A stretch of 64,000 nucleotides of DNA. Origin: Heterohyrax brucei. Its lineage: Eukaryota > Chordata > Mammalia > Hyracoidea > Procaviidae. Within the stretch, counting starts at the first letter, position 1, and the number at the start of each line of letters is the position of its first letter. Positions 1-11,550 of this stretch are shown here, in pieces. Made by a program: the position numbers and the translations under genes. The stretch is taken from positions 84,323,049 through 84,387,048 of the forward strand of contig CM053156.1 in NCBI GenBank assembly GCA_028571685.1. Reading direction: 5' to 3'. Below the pieces are notes generated by a model. It was not told where the DNA came from. It saw only the letters and a list, made by a program, of their open reading frames with translations, and ran no database searches.

Positions 1-66
1 TCAAGTTATTCCAGACGGAAATGTAAATCGGTCAGTGATTTGGTCAACATCATCCTTGTGTAAGAC

Positions 67-86
67 AGCCAAGCCAAGTGCCGTAG
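67..86 (-). repeat. Short RTE-tail motif
   Basis: A ~20-bp stretch AGCCAAGTGCCGT-like, the reverse complement of the far 3' tail of the RTE/AfroSINE family. The same motif recurs near 17036, 34100 and 62901 without a full element beside it. It is too short to assign to a copy on its own. Confidence 0.4.
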
Positions 87-97
87 ATAGTGTTTTT

Positions 98-141
98 CCA
101 TCATTTACAAATGGAGAAACAGAGGCTAAGACAGGTGAACT
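98..141 (-). repeat. Possible MIR remnant
   Basis: The wording 'catttacaaatggagaaac' followed by 'agaggctaagacaggtgaa' resembles the inverted central region of a MIR SINE. Only ~45 bp can be matched, so this is weak. Confidence 0.3.
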
Positions 142-159
142 CGACAGCCAAAGCAGCAC

Positions 160-856
160 ACCCCAAATGATCTACAGACTACAAAAGAAGAGCACTTAGC
201 ACACGAAGCTTGCTTTCTCAGAACAAAGACAATTCTCTTTTGATTTTGCTTTCAGTTGGTCTCAAGGCTATTCATTTTTGTGAAACAGTTTAACATTGTC
301 TGCTCCACAGTTCATGCTGCCATCGTACTCCAGGCCTCCCTTCTGTGACTATTATTACTATACATCAGAGTGACTCAAAAGAACATTGGAACATTTGTAT
401 GACAGAGAAATTTCCTTACTTTCCACAATGGTAAGGAAAGAAATTCAAAATTTCCAGAATATCTGCCATCCTGACACTACAAATAAATGTCAGTGGAAAC
501 ACAAATCATTATAAGATCTATAAATACAAAAGCAAGCTCTACAACAATGTCAGTTGCATCATATAACAACCCTTGTCAAAAACACAGCTGCCAGATAGAG
601 CTAGGAGAAGTTCAAACAATCTCCTAGCTCCCCATCCCCTCAATTAAATGCAGGAAATCACTCTACCTGTACTTTAAAAAAGAAAAATCATGTATTAGAA
701 AGTCATCATATTTTGAAGTTGAAGAGGATCTTGGATGTCCTGCAGTCTAACCCAGGCCCAAAGGGGTACAATGGCTTTCATATCCTTGAGTGGACTCTAC
801 TGGTGATAGCAGCAGAAAGTTGATTCAAAATGGTATTACCCTAAAACACAGGTTTA
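160..856. other. No gene seen; unassigned sequence
   Basis: No recognised gene, RNA or repeat. The frame starting at 790 runs into the L1 that begins near 857 and is not a host gene. Confidence 0.6.
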
Positions 857-2557
857 AGGAAAAAATATTTAGTAACTATATGTCAGACCAATATCTGATC
901 TCCATAATCTACAAGGTACTACAAAATATCAACAAGAAAAGGGTAAATAACTTAATTAAGTGTTTGACAAGGGAGATGAACAGACATATCTCTAAGAGGA
1001 TATCCATACAGCCAAAAGACACAAGCAGAAATGCTCACAGTCATTAGCTATTAGAGAAATCCAAATCAAAACAATGAAGAGATACCATCTCACCCCATCA
1101 AGGTTGGCCCTGATCCAAAAACACAAAACAACAAATGCTGGAGAAGCTGTGGAGAAATTGGAACTCTCCTACACTGTCAGTGGGATTGCAAAATGGTACA
1201 ACCTCTTTGGAAAGCAATCTGACACTTCCTTAAAAACATGGAAATAGACATACCATTTGACCCAGTAATCTCACTTCTTGTAATATATCCTACAGAAGCA
1301 AGGGCAGTCACATGAACAGATACATGCACACAAATGTTTATTGTAGCACAGTCCACAATAGCAAAAAGATGGAATCAACCCAGATGCCCAACAACAGATG
1401 AATGGATAAATAAACTAAGGTATATATACTCAGTGGAATACTACAAAAAGATAAAGAACAATGATGATTTTAGGAAGCATCTTATAACCTGGTTTCAACT
1501 GGAAGACATTATGTTGAGTGAAATTAGTCAGCAGCAAAAGGACAGATATTGTATGAGACTCCTACTATAAGGACTTAAAAACAGACTCATACACAGAAGA
1601 AAAGACTTCGATGGCTGCAAGAGAGGGGAGAGAGGAGGGGAGAGAGTTGGTTATAGATAGTTGATAAAAATTTGGGAATCAGTGACAGCACACATTAGAA
1701 AGTAGGTCATCTTAACTGGACTTCAACATAACCTGAAAACTCTTCCAATCTTAACCCAATATCGCAAGGACAGAGTAGCAGGAGCGGGGTATGGGGATCA
1801 TGCTCTTAGGGGACATCGAGAGCAGTTGACATAAGTAGCCTATTGCTAAGAGTCTTCTGCACCCCATATTAGTGAATGGCTCTGGTGTCTTAAAAGCTAG
1901 CAAGCTGCCGTCTGAAGTACACCAAATGGTCCCAACTCAGCTGATCACCAAGGAACAGATGATCACCAAGGACAACAATGACATGAAGGAAAAAGAGCCT
2001 AGAAGACAGAAAGATCCATGTGGACGGGTGACTACATCAACACTCGACCAGAAGAACCAGATGGTGCCTAGCCATCACCTGTGACAGCCATGATGGCGCT
2101 CACAATGTTGAGTCCCAGTAGCAACATGAGAAAAATAGGGGCACACCCTAAGAACTGCACTAAGAGACCACAATTGATGGTCTGAAGTTCTGGGAGTTCC
2201 CCTGAGAGCATGGACCGCAGACCTGATGCTGCCCCTGATCACAGATCATTACTGAGGTCAACTTTTTGGCTAGGAATGGATTGGACTAGGGGACACAGAG
2301 TGACCATGCCATGTATGCATTTTATGGTTCTATGCATCTGTAGGATGTCATCCTATAGGCATCTTACTAAAGGGGAGTGGAGAGGGTGAAGAGGAGGGGA
2401 CAGGGGATCATTAAGAGGTTATGACAAGTATGGAACAGAAAGGAGGAGTATGCTGTCACCAGACAAGCAGAGCAGAGGGAACTGCAGATAGGCAGGCATG
2501 CAGAATTGAATTGTATTGTAAACTTTTCACTCAATCACAATTAAAAAAAAAAAAAAA
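857..2557 (+). mobile_element. L1 LINE, 5'-truncated, afrotherian subfamily
   Basis: The first ~700 bp match the end of L1 ORF2. The frame from 1334 to 1570 reads as the ORF2 C-terminus, including a CPTTDEWINKLRYIYSVEYY-like block. About 980 bp of 3' UTR follow, ending in a poly-A run at 2542-2558. A 9-bp direct repeat, acaggttta, lies at 848-856 and 2558-2566 and looks like a target-site duplication. The copy lacks everything upstream of the last part of ORF2 and the ORF2 part is not one continuous frame, so it is a dead insertion. The same subfamily recurs at 49147-49894 (3' UTR only) and 63555-64000. Confidence 0.9.
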
Positions 2558-2574
2558 ACAGGTTTAGGCCACCT

Positions 2575-3140
2575 GCCACAAAAAGCCAGTACTGAGACAG
2601 GGATAAAATAAATGCCCAAGAGGTTTATTTGCAGCCTGCATGCAAAGGCATAGGAAGAATTTGGGTCCTCAGAGCCTGTCCAACTTCAGGCGAACTCAGG
2701 ATTTTTAATGGGTAAGTAGAGGTAAACATGTGGGCAACTGGGGATGTCCTGGTGAGGAGTTATGCATCAGGAACTGGGTAGAGATCCACTTGGTAAAGTT
2801 TGACTAGGTGAAGGCAGTCTGGTACTTCTGCTTGTCTGGTGATTTTAAGGAAAATACTGTGAAGGTTCTAACTCAGTAGGTCCTTTAAATCAGCGTGATT
2901 TGCAGGGCCAGACAGGGTTAGGACATCAGGAATTTTAAGAAAACAGGTAAAGAAATGGAGCTACTCTTGACTGCCTCTTTCAGTGATGCCCTGCAGAAGC
3001 CATACAGGAAGAAAAGCCATGACGCCCTTGACCTCTGGGCAGGATTCTGCTTCAGCTCCAGCAAGCACACCTTTTCCATATAACTCTGTGATTACAAGTT
3101 GGCACCAAAGTGGCCTTGCAAGGTTATCTCCTATCTTGTC
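2575..3140 (-). mobile_element. Probable solo LTR of a gamma-type (ERV1-like) retrovirus
   Basis: On the minus strand an AATAAA signal near 2620 is followed by a short U5-like stretch ending close to 2575, as expected for an LTR. The far edge could not be fixed and no internal retroviral sequence is seen. It is a fossil fragment and the family was not identified. Confidence 0.4.
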
Positions 3141-3234
3141 CAGAAGGTAGATTTGCTATAGGACAAGACAGAGTGAAGGAGGAATTATGAAATGCTTGAG
3201 AACACATGATTGATGATTCTGTAAAAAGTTCCAT

Positions 3235-3860
3235 ATCTAAGCACTCAAGATATATAGTGCTAGAATACCAGAGACCCAAGGAAAATATGAACCCATGAGA
3301 CAGAAAGGACCGTATAAACCAGAGTCTCCATCAGCTTGAGGCTGGAAGAACTAAATGATACCCAGCTGCCACCAAGGACCACCCTGACAGAAAACACATC
3401 AGAGAGTCCCTGACAGAGCAAGAGAAAAGTGGGATACAGAACTCAAATTCCAGTAAAAAGACTGTCCTTAATAATCTGACTGAGATTGGAGGAACCCTAG
3501 AAGACACGACCTTCAGACTCTCTGTTAGCCCAAAGCTAAAGTCATTCCCAAAGCCAACGCTGCAGACAAAAATTAGACTGGACCACAAGACATAAAATGA
3601 TACTGATAAGGAGTGTTCTTCTTAGCTCAAGTAGGTAGACGAGACCAAGTGGGCAGCTGCTGTTGAGAGACAAGATGAAAAAGCAGAAAGGGACAAGAGC
3701 TGGTTTTACGGTCATGGGAAATACAGAGAGGAGGAGTATGTTGTCACGTTATAGGGAGAGCAACAAGGATAACTTAACAATGTGTGTATAAATTTAAGTT
3801 TTTATGTGAGAAACTTGAATTACAAACTTTCACTTAAAGCAAACAAAAGAAAAAAAAAAG
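3235..3860 (+). mobile_element. L1 3'-UTR fragment (older afrotherian type)
   Basis: This resembles the 3' UTRs at 24120, 33655 and 62346: blocks such as 'agaactaaatgatacccag', 'ctggaccacaagaca' and the terminal 'acaaactttcacttaaa' come in the same order, then an A-rich end at 3849-3860. It contains no coding part. Confidence 0.75.
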
Positions 3861-3917
3861 ACATTCAGTGCTTCATACAACAGAGACTAAAAACAGCTAA
3901 ATAAACTCCCAGATGGC

Positions 3918-3950
3918 TGAATGGATGGATGGATGGATAGATGGATGAAC
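3918..3950. repeat. (ATGG)n microsatellite
   Basis: About seven units of a tetranucleotide atgg/gatg, slightly interrupted. It is a simple repeat just upstream of an AfroSINE. Confidence 0.85.
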
Positions 3951-4020
3951 AGATGACATCTGGATGGAATCAGAGGCCCTTGTCATCCTGGCTGATATTC
4001 TCTGTCCCTGTCTGTTAAAA

Positions 4021-4232
4021 GGGAGTCCCTGGGTGGAGAAAATGGTTAAGCACTCAACTATTAATTGATACATTAATGGTTTGAATTCACCCAGGGGACC
4101 TTAGAAGAAAGATCTGGGAGTTGACATTTAGAAGACTGCAACCAATGAAAAGCCACTGGAGCCCAGTTCTACTCTGAAACACATGGAGTGCCATGATTCA
4201 AAATCAACTCAGTAGCAACTAGTTTTTTTTTT
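4021..4232 (+). repeat. AfroSINE, long 'gaagaaagatctgg' variant
   Basis: The tRNA-like head (gggagtccctgggtgg), a box-B-like 'ggtttgaattcaccc', a middle block ending in 'ccactggagcccagttctac' and the tail before a T-run are all present. The copy is diverged. This variant differs in its middle from the common copies; others are at 19611, 22924 and 56174. Confidence 0.85.
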
Positions 4233-4539
4233 AATCTATTAAAAACAAAATAACAAAACACACAATCAGTAGAAATTCAAATCTTTACCTATTCCTGTAC
4301 ATCTTGATAAAGCAAAGGATATCGTTCATATTTATCAAAACATTTTCAAAACCATTCTGAGCCCAGTTCTCCACACTCACCATGCACCACCTGGAACACG
4401 GCTGTTCCTCCAACTCCCCCTACCCAGGAAATCTGTCCTGGAAAAGCAGCGCTTACAACCCTTGTAACGTTTCCTCTCCTCTCCTCTTGGCCCCATTTCT
4501 CACTTATTTGTTTCATTACATAGTTCACTTGTGCTGCCA

Positions 4540-4960
4540 AACTAAAGCAAGTTCGTTCTGCCTGTCACTGCAGCTGAAAATTCAGAGACAGCAAAGGGTG
4601 CAAGGAATGCTTTATTAGCAGACAAGCTGGCAAATCTGGGGACAATGAGAATAACTTCTCCCCAAACTGACCCATTTGGGTTACATTTCCAGCGGTTTTT
4701 ACAGCCAGATTTCAAAGGGATTGGCACCTGAAGACTGTCACAGAACAATCACGGGGAGTCACAAGATCCAATTACAATATAAGATTCTATTACATCTTAT
4801 CAAACAGTGTAAGTTACTCAAACTTTCGTTCTCTCTCTGAGGTCTTAATTGATTTTACTTCCCCAGAGATAGGGAGAGGAACGCCAGTCCAATCTGGGAG
4901 CGATAACTAAGGCAGAGGATGGCACGCAGTTTAATAACCTAAGGGACCTTTGCTGGATTC
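4540..4960 (-). mobile_element. Possible LTR fragment (ERV1-like)
   Basis: On the minus strand a GCTAATAAAG polyadenylation-like signal near 4610 precedes a U5-like stretch, as in the LTRs near 6044 and 36184. The edges are uncertain and no internal region is present. It is a fossil only. Confidence 0.35.
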
Positions 4961-5237
4961 TTATATGCACCGACACTTGGGTCTCCCTGCCTTCCTTGGT
5001 GTTAGTTTCCCTTTGCCCGTTGCTCAGATTCTGCCTTAGGTCTCAGGTGCTGCTGTAACACAAATGCCACAAGACAAGGTCTGCAATGAACACAAATTTA
5101 TTTTCTCACCATGCAGCAGGCTGGAAACCCAAAGTCAGGCCACTAGCTCTAGGGGAAAGCTTTGTCTGTCAGCTCTGGGGGAAGGTCCTTGTCTTTTTAG
5201 CTTCTGTTCCTCCTTTCTTCAGTGATCTTCATGTAAC

Positions 5238-5325
5238 CTAAACCAACAACCCCTTCTGCTGTCAAGTCAATTCTGACTCATAATGACTCTATAGGACAGA
5301 GTAAAACAGCCACACTAGGGTTGTC
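5238..5325 (-). repeat. AfroSINE, 3' part
   Basis: The inverted tail (gtcaagtcaattctgactca) and 'ctataggacagagta' identify an AfroSINE on the minus strand. The head is not recognisable. It lies inside the MaLR-like LTR. Confidence 0.7.
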
Positions 5326-5510
5326 TTACGTCACCTGGCATCGATCTTCCCTCATCTACGCTTCCTGCTCCTGTACCTAATCCTCTCCTCTTAGATGCCA
5401 AAAGGGATGGCCTGAAAACACACCCTACATTGTTAGGGTCTTACTAACATAACAAAGGAAACCCAGTCCCAAATGAGATTGCATGCACTCTTATAGTGGT
5501 TGTGTGCCAT

Positions 5511-5978
5511 TGTCGTGGATTGAATCCTCTTCCCAAAAATATTTATGTAGAAACCCTGGTATTGTGTATGCCACAAACTCTGCATCTGTGATGTTAATGA
5601 GGGAGAGTGGGCAGCAGATGAGTTGGTGGGGCAGGACTTATTGTGTGGGACTGTACTGGAGCTGGGGGCAGTCTCTTGGGACATGAAAGAAAGGGAGGTA
5701 AGCAGAGACTGGGGATCACATATCACTAAGAAAGCAGCGCTGGGAGCTGAGCTTGCCCCTTGGAAAGGAACAGGGTCCCTATGCCTCAGAAGCTTCCAGT
5801 CCAAGGGATGACTGATGACAAGGACCTTCTTCCCGAGCCAGCAGAGAAAGTCTTCCCCTGGACCTGACGCCCTGAATGTGTACTTTTATTCTAACGCATG
5901 GTGACAAAATAAAATTTGTCTTTTTAAAGCCATTCACTTGTGGTATTTCTGTTAAAGCAGCACTAGGTGACTAAGACA
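5511..5978 (+). mobile_element. MaLR-like solo LTR
   Basis: Starts TGTCGTGGATTGAAT and ends ...GTGACTAAGACA, with an AATAAA-type signal near 5910. It is flanked by gccat (5506-5510) and gcctt (5979-5983), a 4/5-matching 5-bp duplication. The overall plan resembles MLT1/MST LTRs but the sequence is the afrotherian type seen seven more times in this window. No internal region is present. Confidence 0.85.
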
Positions 5979-6652
5979 GCCTTGTAGTTGATTCTAAGTC
6001 CTAGTGACCCCATATGACAGGGTAGAATGATCTCATCTCATGGTGTTATACCCCTCATCTTTGTTCCCCACTGGGAGCAAGGAATTTGTCCCAGTTCCAC
6101 CTCTAAGTCACTTGCACAGTCAGTTGTCTTTGTAGCAGTTTTATTAGCAAAGCAGTAACAACAAGAAGCAATAGCGTATTTCAAAGAAAGAAACAGGTCA
6201 CCTGCACGACTGGAGGAGACCCTGACTGAATTTCAGCTGGGGGAATTTATTAGGATTTTTTTTTACATTCTAGACTTGCCCCTGGGTGGAGTAGGTGGCA
6301 TCCTCGGGCAGGGTGTGGGGGCTTCCTGACATTCACGGCCTGATCGCAATGTAGATTTATTATAACACCTAATTAACATAAAAAAGTTAATTGAGAGAAT
6401 CCTGGGGCCGTGTGTGTGCAAACCTATCCTAGCTGTTTGGGTTTCTTTCAGAACTCCTAATTGGTTTAAATTCCAGTAGCACATCTTACAGTTGTCCTGT
6501 TTCTATCTGTCCCTAACACTAAAGCTTTCTAGGCCCTAATCTTTATGGGAGCAGATTGGCAAGTCTTTTCTCCCAAGGACCTGCTGGGGGATTCGAACCA
6601 CTGACCTTTTGTTTAGCAGCCAAAGGCTTAACCACTGCACCACCAGGCCTTC
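5979..6652 (-). repeat. AfroSINE split by an LTR
   Basis: The inverted tail and middle occupy 5979-6043. The rest, with 'atctttatgggagcagatt', the inverted box B 'gattcgaaccactgacc' and the head 'ccaccaggc', occupies about 6522-6652. The ~475-bp gap is an LTR. It is a long-type copy. Confidence 0.85.
6044..6518 (-). mobile_element. Probable ERV1-like solo LTR inside an AfroSINE
   Basis: The ends are inverted (tgttat... and ...taaca), and minus-strand AATAAA-type signals lie near 6145 and 6250. It cleanly separates two parts of one AfroSINE. A target duplication is not clear. The family is unassigned; it is a fossil. Confidence 0.6.
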
Positions 6653-6720
6653 TTAACGTCCACAGGTATAAGGATTAGGATTCACAACACGCTTTTGGTG
6701 GACACAATTCAGTCATAACA

Positions 6721-7616
6721 CTACTTAATAAGGAAAAAAATGAGGGTTAATGTCCAAAGCAAAAATCATTTCCCTTTAGAAAGCAAACACAAGGAGAAAA
6801 CGGAGGGAAAAAAAAGACTCTTTTATCTCATTTATGTACCAATGTATGTGTATTTTCAAAATGTATTTCTGTCCGTCGACTTAAAAACTTGTAACTGCCT
6901 TCAGATCGTTGCAGCTTATGGCACAAGTTGTGTGTTTACAGTCAACAGAGCGCTGAGGATGATGGAGAAGTTCACAGCAGCTAATCATTTCACCATCTAA
7001 AACGTGGAAGAGGACGCTACAGCCATCAAGTGGAGACCTCCAATCAGCCTCTTAGAGTCCAGGTAGCGATAAACAAAAAATTGCACAGTGGCCCACTTAG
7101 TACATACTCAATAAGCCCTTGGTGAATTCAATAGTCCTCAAGGAAAAATAAAGCTGAATTCTCCCCAGCTCCTTAAAAGAGTGTGGCGGTTTTTTTTTAA
7201 AGACAATTGTTGGGCTGTTTGGTGTTTGATTAAATTGCTGGCAGAAAAATTCCCTTTTGTTTTTCATCATTGAAGCCAATTTTTACTTCCTGTCATTGAC
7301 ACCTGCATAAAATATTATTTCATGCAACTCTGCTAACGAGACAAAGTAGACATGTGGCTTCATCTCGCTACACCAGACAAACTCTACTGCTGGCCCACTT
7401 TCTGCTGATGGCATTTTACGGACTGGGATATGTTTTCTGAACACTGGTCCTGACCACAGGAGGTGTGAAACCCTCACTAGGGGTGGAGGAGAAACAGTTT
7501 GTTCTTTGATGCATGATTTAATGCACAATAAATCAAATAGGTGAACAATCGTCACCTCACACCCATCTCCAGCACCCTTTTCCTTTGCCACTCAAGGATC
7601 CTGCCTCTACTTCTAG
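6721..7616. other. Repeat-poor, gene-free stretch
   Basis: No repeat family or splice-like exon was recognised. The frames at 6740, 7097 and 7283 show no protein motif. The A+T-rich, low-CpG sequence could be ordinary unique DNA or conserved regulatory DNA; conservation cannot be judged here. Confidence 0.5.
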
Positions 7617-7769
7617 TTTGTTGCCTCTGAGTAGATTCCAATGCACAGCAAGCCTACAAGACAGAGTAGAACTGCCTCCTGGGGTTTCCAATGAGCAGCT
7701 GGTGAATTCAAACTGCCAACGTTTTGACTAGCAGCCAAGTTTTTCACCACCGCGCCGGCAGGGTTTCTT
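7617..7769 (-). repeat. AfroSINE, 45-nt-deleted type
   Basis: The inverted tail (gtagattccaatgcacagc), 'acagagtagaactgcc', the inverted box B region and the head 'gcgccggcaggg' are in order. The copy lacks the 45-nt middle block. Confidence 0.9.
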
Positions 7770-8487
7770 CCTAATCCTAGTATCTGTGAAACTCATTATT
7801 GCATCACACTCCATCCCCACTTTGTTCGCAAGATTTAATTTGGGAAAAATGCAAACTGCTTTTTGATGATCTTTCTCTCACATACAGTATTAAAAACGGT
7901 CTTTGATATACATCGATCTTAAAGAAATCACTTTAAAGGCTGGTCATGGCACACGGCAAATGCCTGCCAGGACACCCTTGTGTATTTCACTGTTTTTAAA
8001 TCAGTGACAGAACTAGATAAATAAACTAAAGAGGGAGGCTGTCTGGGGCTTGGAGAATGCAACCACTGGGCCATCACAACAGCTTTGGTAGATTAGAATC
8101 AAGAGAGGCAGCCACTGTCATCCTCGGCGAACGTCTCTGTAGCTGATTGCAGTGATGCCCCGAAAGGACGGTGCCCGCTCTTTTGTTACCCACAGTTGAT
8201 AAATGGGCACCAATTTTTCATTTTGAAGCGTTATTTCCTCTCGCAATTTGCCAAGTGCCTTTTCATGCCCCATTTGAAGACTGTCCCATGAACAAAGCTC
8301 CTTCAGGGAAGGCAGTTAATTATATTGCTGCCTCTCTGATTGTTGGTGGCTAGAAATAAGATTCATTGCCCCCAGCTTCCATGGGGAAGCACCAATCCTG
8401 TGCTTGAAAACAGTGTCAGATTCCCACGGGAGCGGATCATGGACCAGAAGAACCAAGCTAAAGGGCAAGACAGGAAACCAGACAGCC
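7770..8487. other. Gene-free unique sequence
   Basis: No repeat recognised. The part 8180-8345, with a homeodomain-like core (gttaattatat) and an even base composition, looks like a conserved non-coding element to the eye. This is inference only. Confidence 0.4.
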
Positions 8488-8690
8488 AGACAGACCTGGG
8501 TTCAAATTCTGCACTTCATAGTTGTGAAATGTTGGGCAAGTCATTTAACCTCAACAAGCCTCAGTTTTCCCCTCTGTAAGATGGAGATTAGTTCCCATTC
8601 TGTCAGGTTATTATAAGATCAGGGAACATAATGTGGGCTGTGAACTCTTGGCACACGGTAGACACTGGACAATTATTTCTATCTTGAAAA
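8488..8690 (+). repeat. MIR SINE
   Basis: Matches the MIR plan: 'acctgggttcaaattctgc', 'gggcaagtcatttaacctc', 'cctcagttttcccctctgt' and the core/LINE2-like end 'ttggcacacggtagacact'. An ancient mammalian copy. Confidence 0.88.
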
Positions 8691-8847
8691 CCTAACTCTA
8701 AGAGTTGCGTGATTTCCTTCAGCTCACCAAAAGGGACTGTAGTAGGTGATCGCAAGATGCTTCCAAACACATTATTTCAAAATTATTTCCACTGGCTTTC
8801 CTGATGCTGTTGGTAACCTCAGAGGGGACTTTGAGGGGTGTGTTCCT

Positions 8848-8857
8848 GGGGGGGGGG
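8848..8857 (+). repeat. G homopolymer
   Basis: Ten consecutive G. No wider structure is seen around it. Confidence 0.9.
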
Positions 8858-9019
8858 TCTATATGACTCCTGCTGTACATTATTATGTGATTACTGGGAA
8901 TATTTTTCTAAAGGCAAATTAGCATTCCTAGATACATCCTCTTTTTTTTAAGCATACATCTGTGGTTTGTTCACACCATCACTCATTTCTACAAGTATTT
9001 CCTAGCCACCTCGTTAATA

Positions 9020-9200
9020 AGGAGCCCTGGTGGTACAGTGGTTAAGCACATGGATGCTAATGGGAAGGTGGGAGGTTCACACCCATCTAGCCTCCCCTGC
9101 CTCTGGAGATCTGCCTCCATAAAAATTCCAGCCTAGAAAACTCTGTGGGTATCTACTCTGTCACATCAGGTCACTAAGAGTTAAGATCAACACCATCCAA
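9020..9200 (+). repeat. AfroSINE, long type
   Basis: Head 'aggagccctggtggtacag' with box A, then 'gggaggttcacacccatc' (box B), 'tctgcctccataaaaatt' and a diverged tail. Confidence 0.9.
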
Positions 9201-9991
9201 CTACACACAATGATTAATGGACCCAGTGGAAGGTAGTTGAGACACTGCCAATCCTGAGCTGAAGTCATTAGTCTACTCTAAGACCAGAGAAAGAACGGAG
9301 CAGCTGAGTCCCTTTGGCTTAGCACGTAAGCATTCATGCTATGGGGTGCATATTCTAAGGTGAGCTTCAGAAGAGGAAAATAAACAGTACAAGAGCCAAG
9401 TATGTATTAATTATGGCTTATTTATTTAGTGCCACTGAGGTGTACCGAATTATGCAGGAGGTAAATTGAAGGGGGGAAATGAAATCCCAGCTCCAGAGAG
9501 CTGACAATCTCAGAATTGTTCTTTACTTACCTGAGTATTTCATAGCGTCATTGATGGCTGACCATGATAAAAAAAAAAAAAAATTGGAGAAACATCCGTG
9601 GTGGGCAGGTTAGAACAGCGAGGGGGATGAGAACAGAAATTTTAAAAGAAAGAACAATTCAGACACTGCCAGAGAAGATGGTCCTCCTAGCACCTGTCAC
9701 GGAAAAGTCCCCTGCAGGCTCTTGGCTCTTGTGGGTCCTTCAAGAACCAGAGACAAGATTCCAGCTCAGGGCTACGGTCTAGCCCACCTGCCCCCAGGGC
9801 TGACCACTCACTTCTGATCACGACTAGCACTGGATCAGGGAATGCCTGATAAGGCGTGAGCCCCTTGACAGTTAAGGTCAAGAGTCGTCAGCCCTCGCTA
9901 CAACGTGTAAACTGCAGGTTTGTAAGGCTGCAATTATCGAAGCATCGCGTGCTTCAGAAATGCCAGAAGCTTAAATGGCGATCATTTCTAT
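9201..9991. other. Gene-free unique sequence
   Basis: No repeat or gene recognised apart from an A-run at 9570-9583. The reading frames on both strands show no protein family. Confidence 0.5.
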
Positions 9992-10026
9992 GTACTGACC
10001 CTATAGGACACAGCAGAACTATTCCC
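9992..10026 (-). repeat. AfroSINE fragment
   Basis: Only 'ctataggacacagcagaac' and a few flanking bases of the inverted middle remain. Confidence 0.5.
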
Positions 10027-10215
10027 TGGGATTCCAGGGGTGACACAGCAGTTAAGCAATTGGCTGTTAACCGAAAGGTCGATGATTTGAAGCCACCAGC
10101 TGTTCTACAGGAGAAAGATGTGGCAGTCTAATTACAGCCTTGTAAACCCACTGTTACACTGTGCTGTGCCCTATGATGCCACCAGAAGTCAGAGTCGACT
10201 CAACAGCAGTGTCAA
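10027..10215 (+). repeat. AfroSINE, long type
   Basis: 'cagcagttaagcaattggct', 'aaccgaaaggtcgatgattt', 'ggagaaagatgtggcagtct' and 'agtcagagtcgactcaacag' are in order. The 45-nt block is present. Confidence 0.9.
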
Positions 10216-10232
10216 GTGTATGTTGTTAGTTT

Positions 10233-10349
10233 CTGAAATCTTTACAGACGCAGACTACCTCATCTTTCTCCCTTGGAGCAGCTTGTGGGTTCGAACCACC
10301 GAACTTGAGGTTAGCAGCCAAGGGCTTCAACCATTACACCACCAGGGTA
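10233..10349 (-). repeat. AfroSINE, 5' two thirds, long type
   Basis: 'atctttacagacgcagacta', 'gtgggttcgaaccacc' and the head 'accaccaggg' read on the minus strand. The tail is missing. Confidence 0.85.
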
Positions 10350-10579
10350 ATGGTATAGTTAAAGGTGACTTATACTTTTGGGTAATTTTATGGAGTTTTT
10401 TAAATGTGAGTGTGTGTGAGAGAGAAAGAGAAGAACTTTTTATAATAAAAAGAGCTATTTCTGTTTCAAAAATCTGCTTCAGGTATAAAGAGACAGGCAT
10501 GAAGGTGAGCAGTGAGTTTTTGCTGCAGGATTGCCAGGTCCTAACATAGCCTGCTTACTATGAACTCCCAAACCAAATG

Positions 10580-10742
10580 AAACCAAACCCACTGTCAGTG
10601 AGTCGATTCCAACTCACAGCGACCCTATAGAACACAGTAATACTGCCTGTAAAGTTTCCAAGGAGCAACTGGTAGATTCAAACTGCCGACCTTTTGGTTA
10701 GCGGTTGTAGCTATAAACTGCTAAGCTACCAGGGTTTCCCAG
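10580..10742 (-). repeat. AfroSINE, 45-nt-deleted type
   Basis: The inverted tail 'gtgagtcgattccaactcac', 'ctatagaacacagtaatact' and the head 'aagctaccagggtttccc' are present with no 45-nt block. Confidence 0.9.
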
Positions 10743-11550
10743 GGACTCTCAAATCTACAAGAACTATATATACAGAACCTGTACTGTTCCAGACAGGGTT
10801 CTTGTTGCCTGAAAAATCCACTTCTATCATCTGCAACTCTTGTATTTGAGGATGCTGAAGTGGAATGCATGGCAGTAACAAACTCCTAAGAAACCTACAA
10901 ACAATGTCAGGAATTGCTAATCAAGTTATTTCAATGCTATTTACTCAGATTCAGGTTTTTATGACCCTCATGCAATGAATGCCAAGCTACTTTCTAAGGA
11001 ATCTTGGCGGGATTTGTAAATACCTACAGTTAGATTTTCATCCTAAGCTCAGCTTCAGTGCCTTCAGACTTACTCACTGCCCTCACCCACCATTTGCCCC
11101 CAGGATCCCTCAGCTGAGTGGAATCATGCAGTCAATGGGTATCAAGGCTAGAGCTTCAAAACGGACTCAAAGAAATCGGAGAAGAGGCATTAGCAAGAAG
11201 AATTGATGTCTTCAGGATTTCTAAATTGCTACTTCCTACTGTTTTGCTGTGAAGATACTCAACAGCTGGGCCAGAAAGGGAAGGGAATTCATGGCTTGAA
11301 GTCAAAACGAGAACAAGTTCACTTCTGTATCATAAAATGTCCAAGGAGTCTCCACTGTCCAGCATGCTGAAGATATTACCAGCCAGGATCTCAGTTACCA
11401 ATGGGTTCACAGTGCAGTGGGGTCAGATGCCAGGCTTATGAAAGCACAGAAAAGGAGACTGAAGATGACTGGCTGAGGAATTTCCTTGCAGAGTTGGACT
11501 TGATCATATCCACTGTCCTGGAATCACTAGAAGGCACCTAGGTGGTGAAA
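10743..11550. other. Unassigned sequence; faint coding look near 11.1-11.5 kb
   Basis: No known repeat. Between about 11100 and 11545 short open stretches in different frames give protein-like peptides (for example EDDWLRNFLAELDLI near 11460), but none begins or ends convincingly and no family is recognised. An old processed pseudogene is possible; chance is more likely. Confidence 0.25.

Larger units (their letters stand above)
5032..6720 (-). mobile_element. MaLR-like afrotherian LTR, split by later insertions
   Basis: Read on the minus strand, 6720-6655 holds the LTR start (after TGTTATGACTGAATTG-like ends), and 5498-5326 plus 5237-5032 hold the middle and the 3' end. The interruptions are an AfroSINE piece at 5238-5325, a plus-strand LTR at 5511-5978 and a minus AfroSINE from 5979 that itself carries another LTR. 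Both outer ends look like TG...CA termini. It is a solo LTR fossil with several foreign insertions. Confidence 0.65.

Noticed and set aside
9020-9200. AfroSINE heads as a source of CTCF sites (inverted head reads CCACCAGGGCTCC)
   Set aside because: The first nine core positions fit but the following GGC does not, so most copies should not be bound.
11101-11545. Possible processed pseudogene with protein-like peptides
   Set aside because: The peptides lie in different frames, match no family I know, and there is no poly-A tail or target repeat. Kept only as a weak remark.
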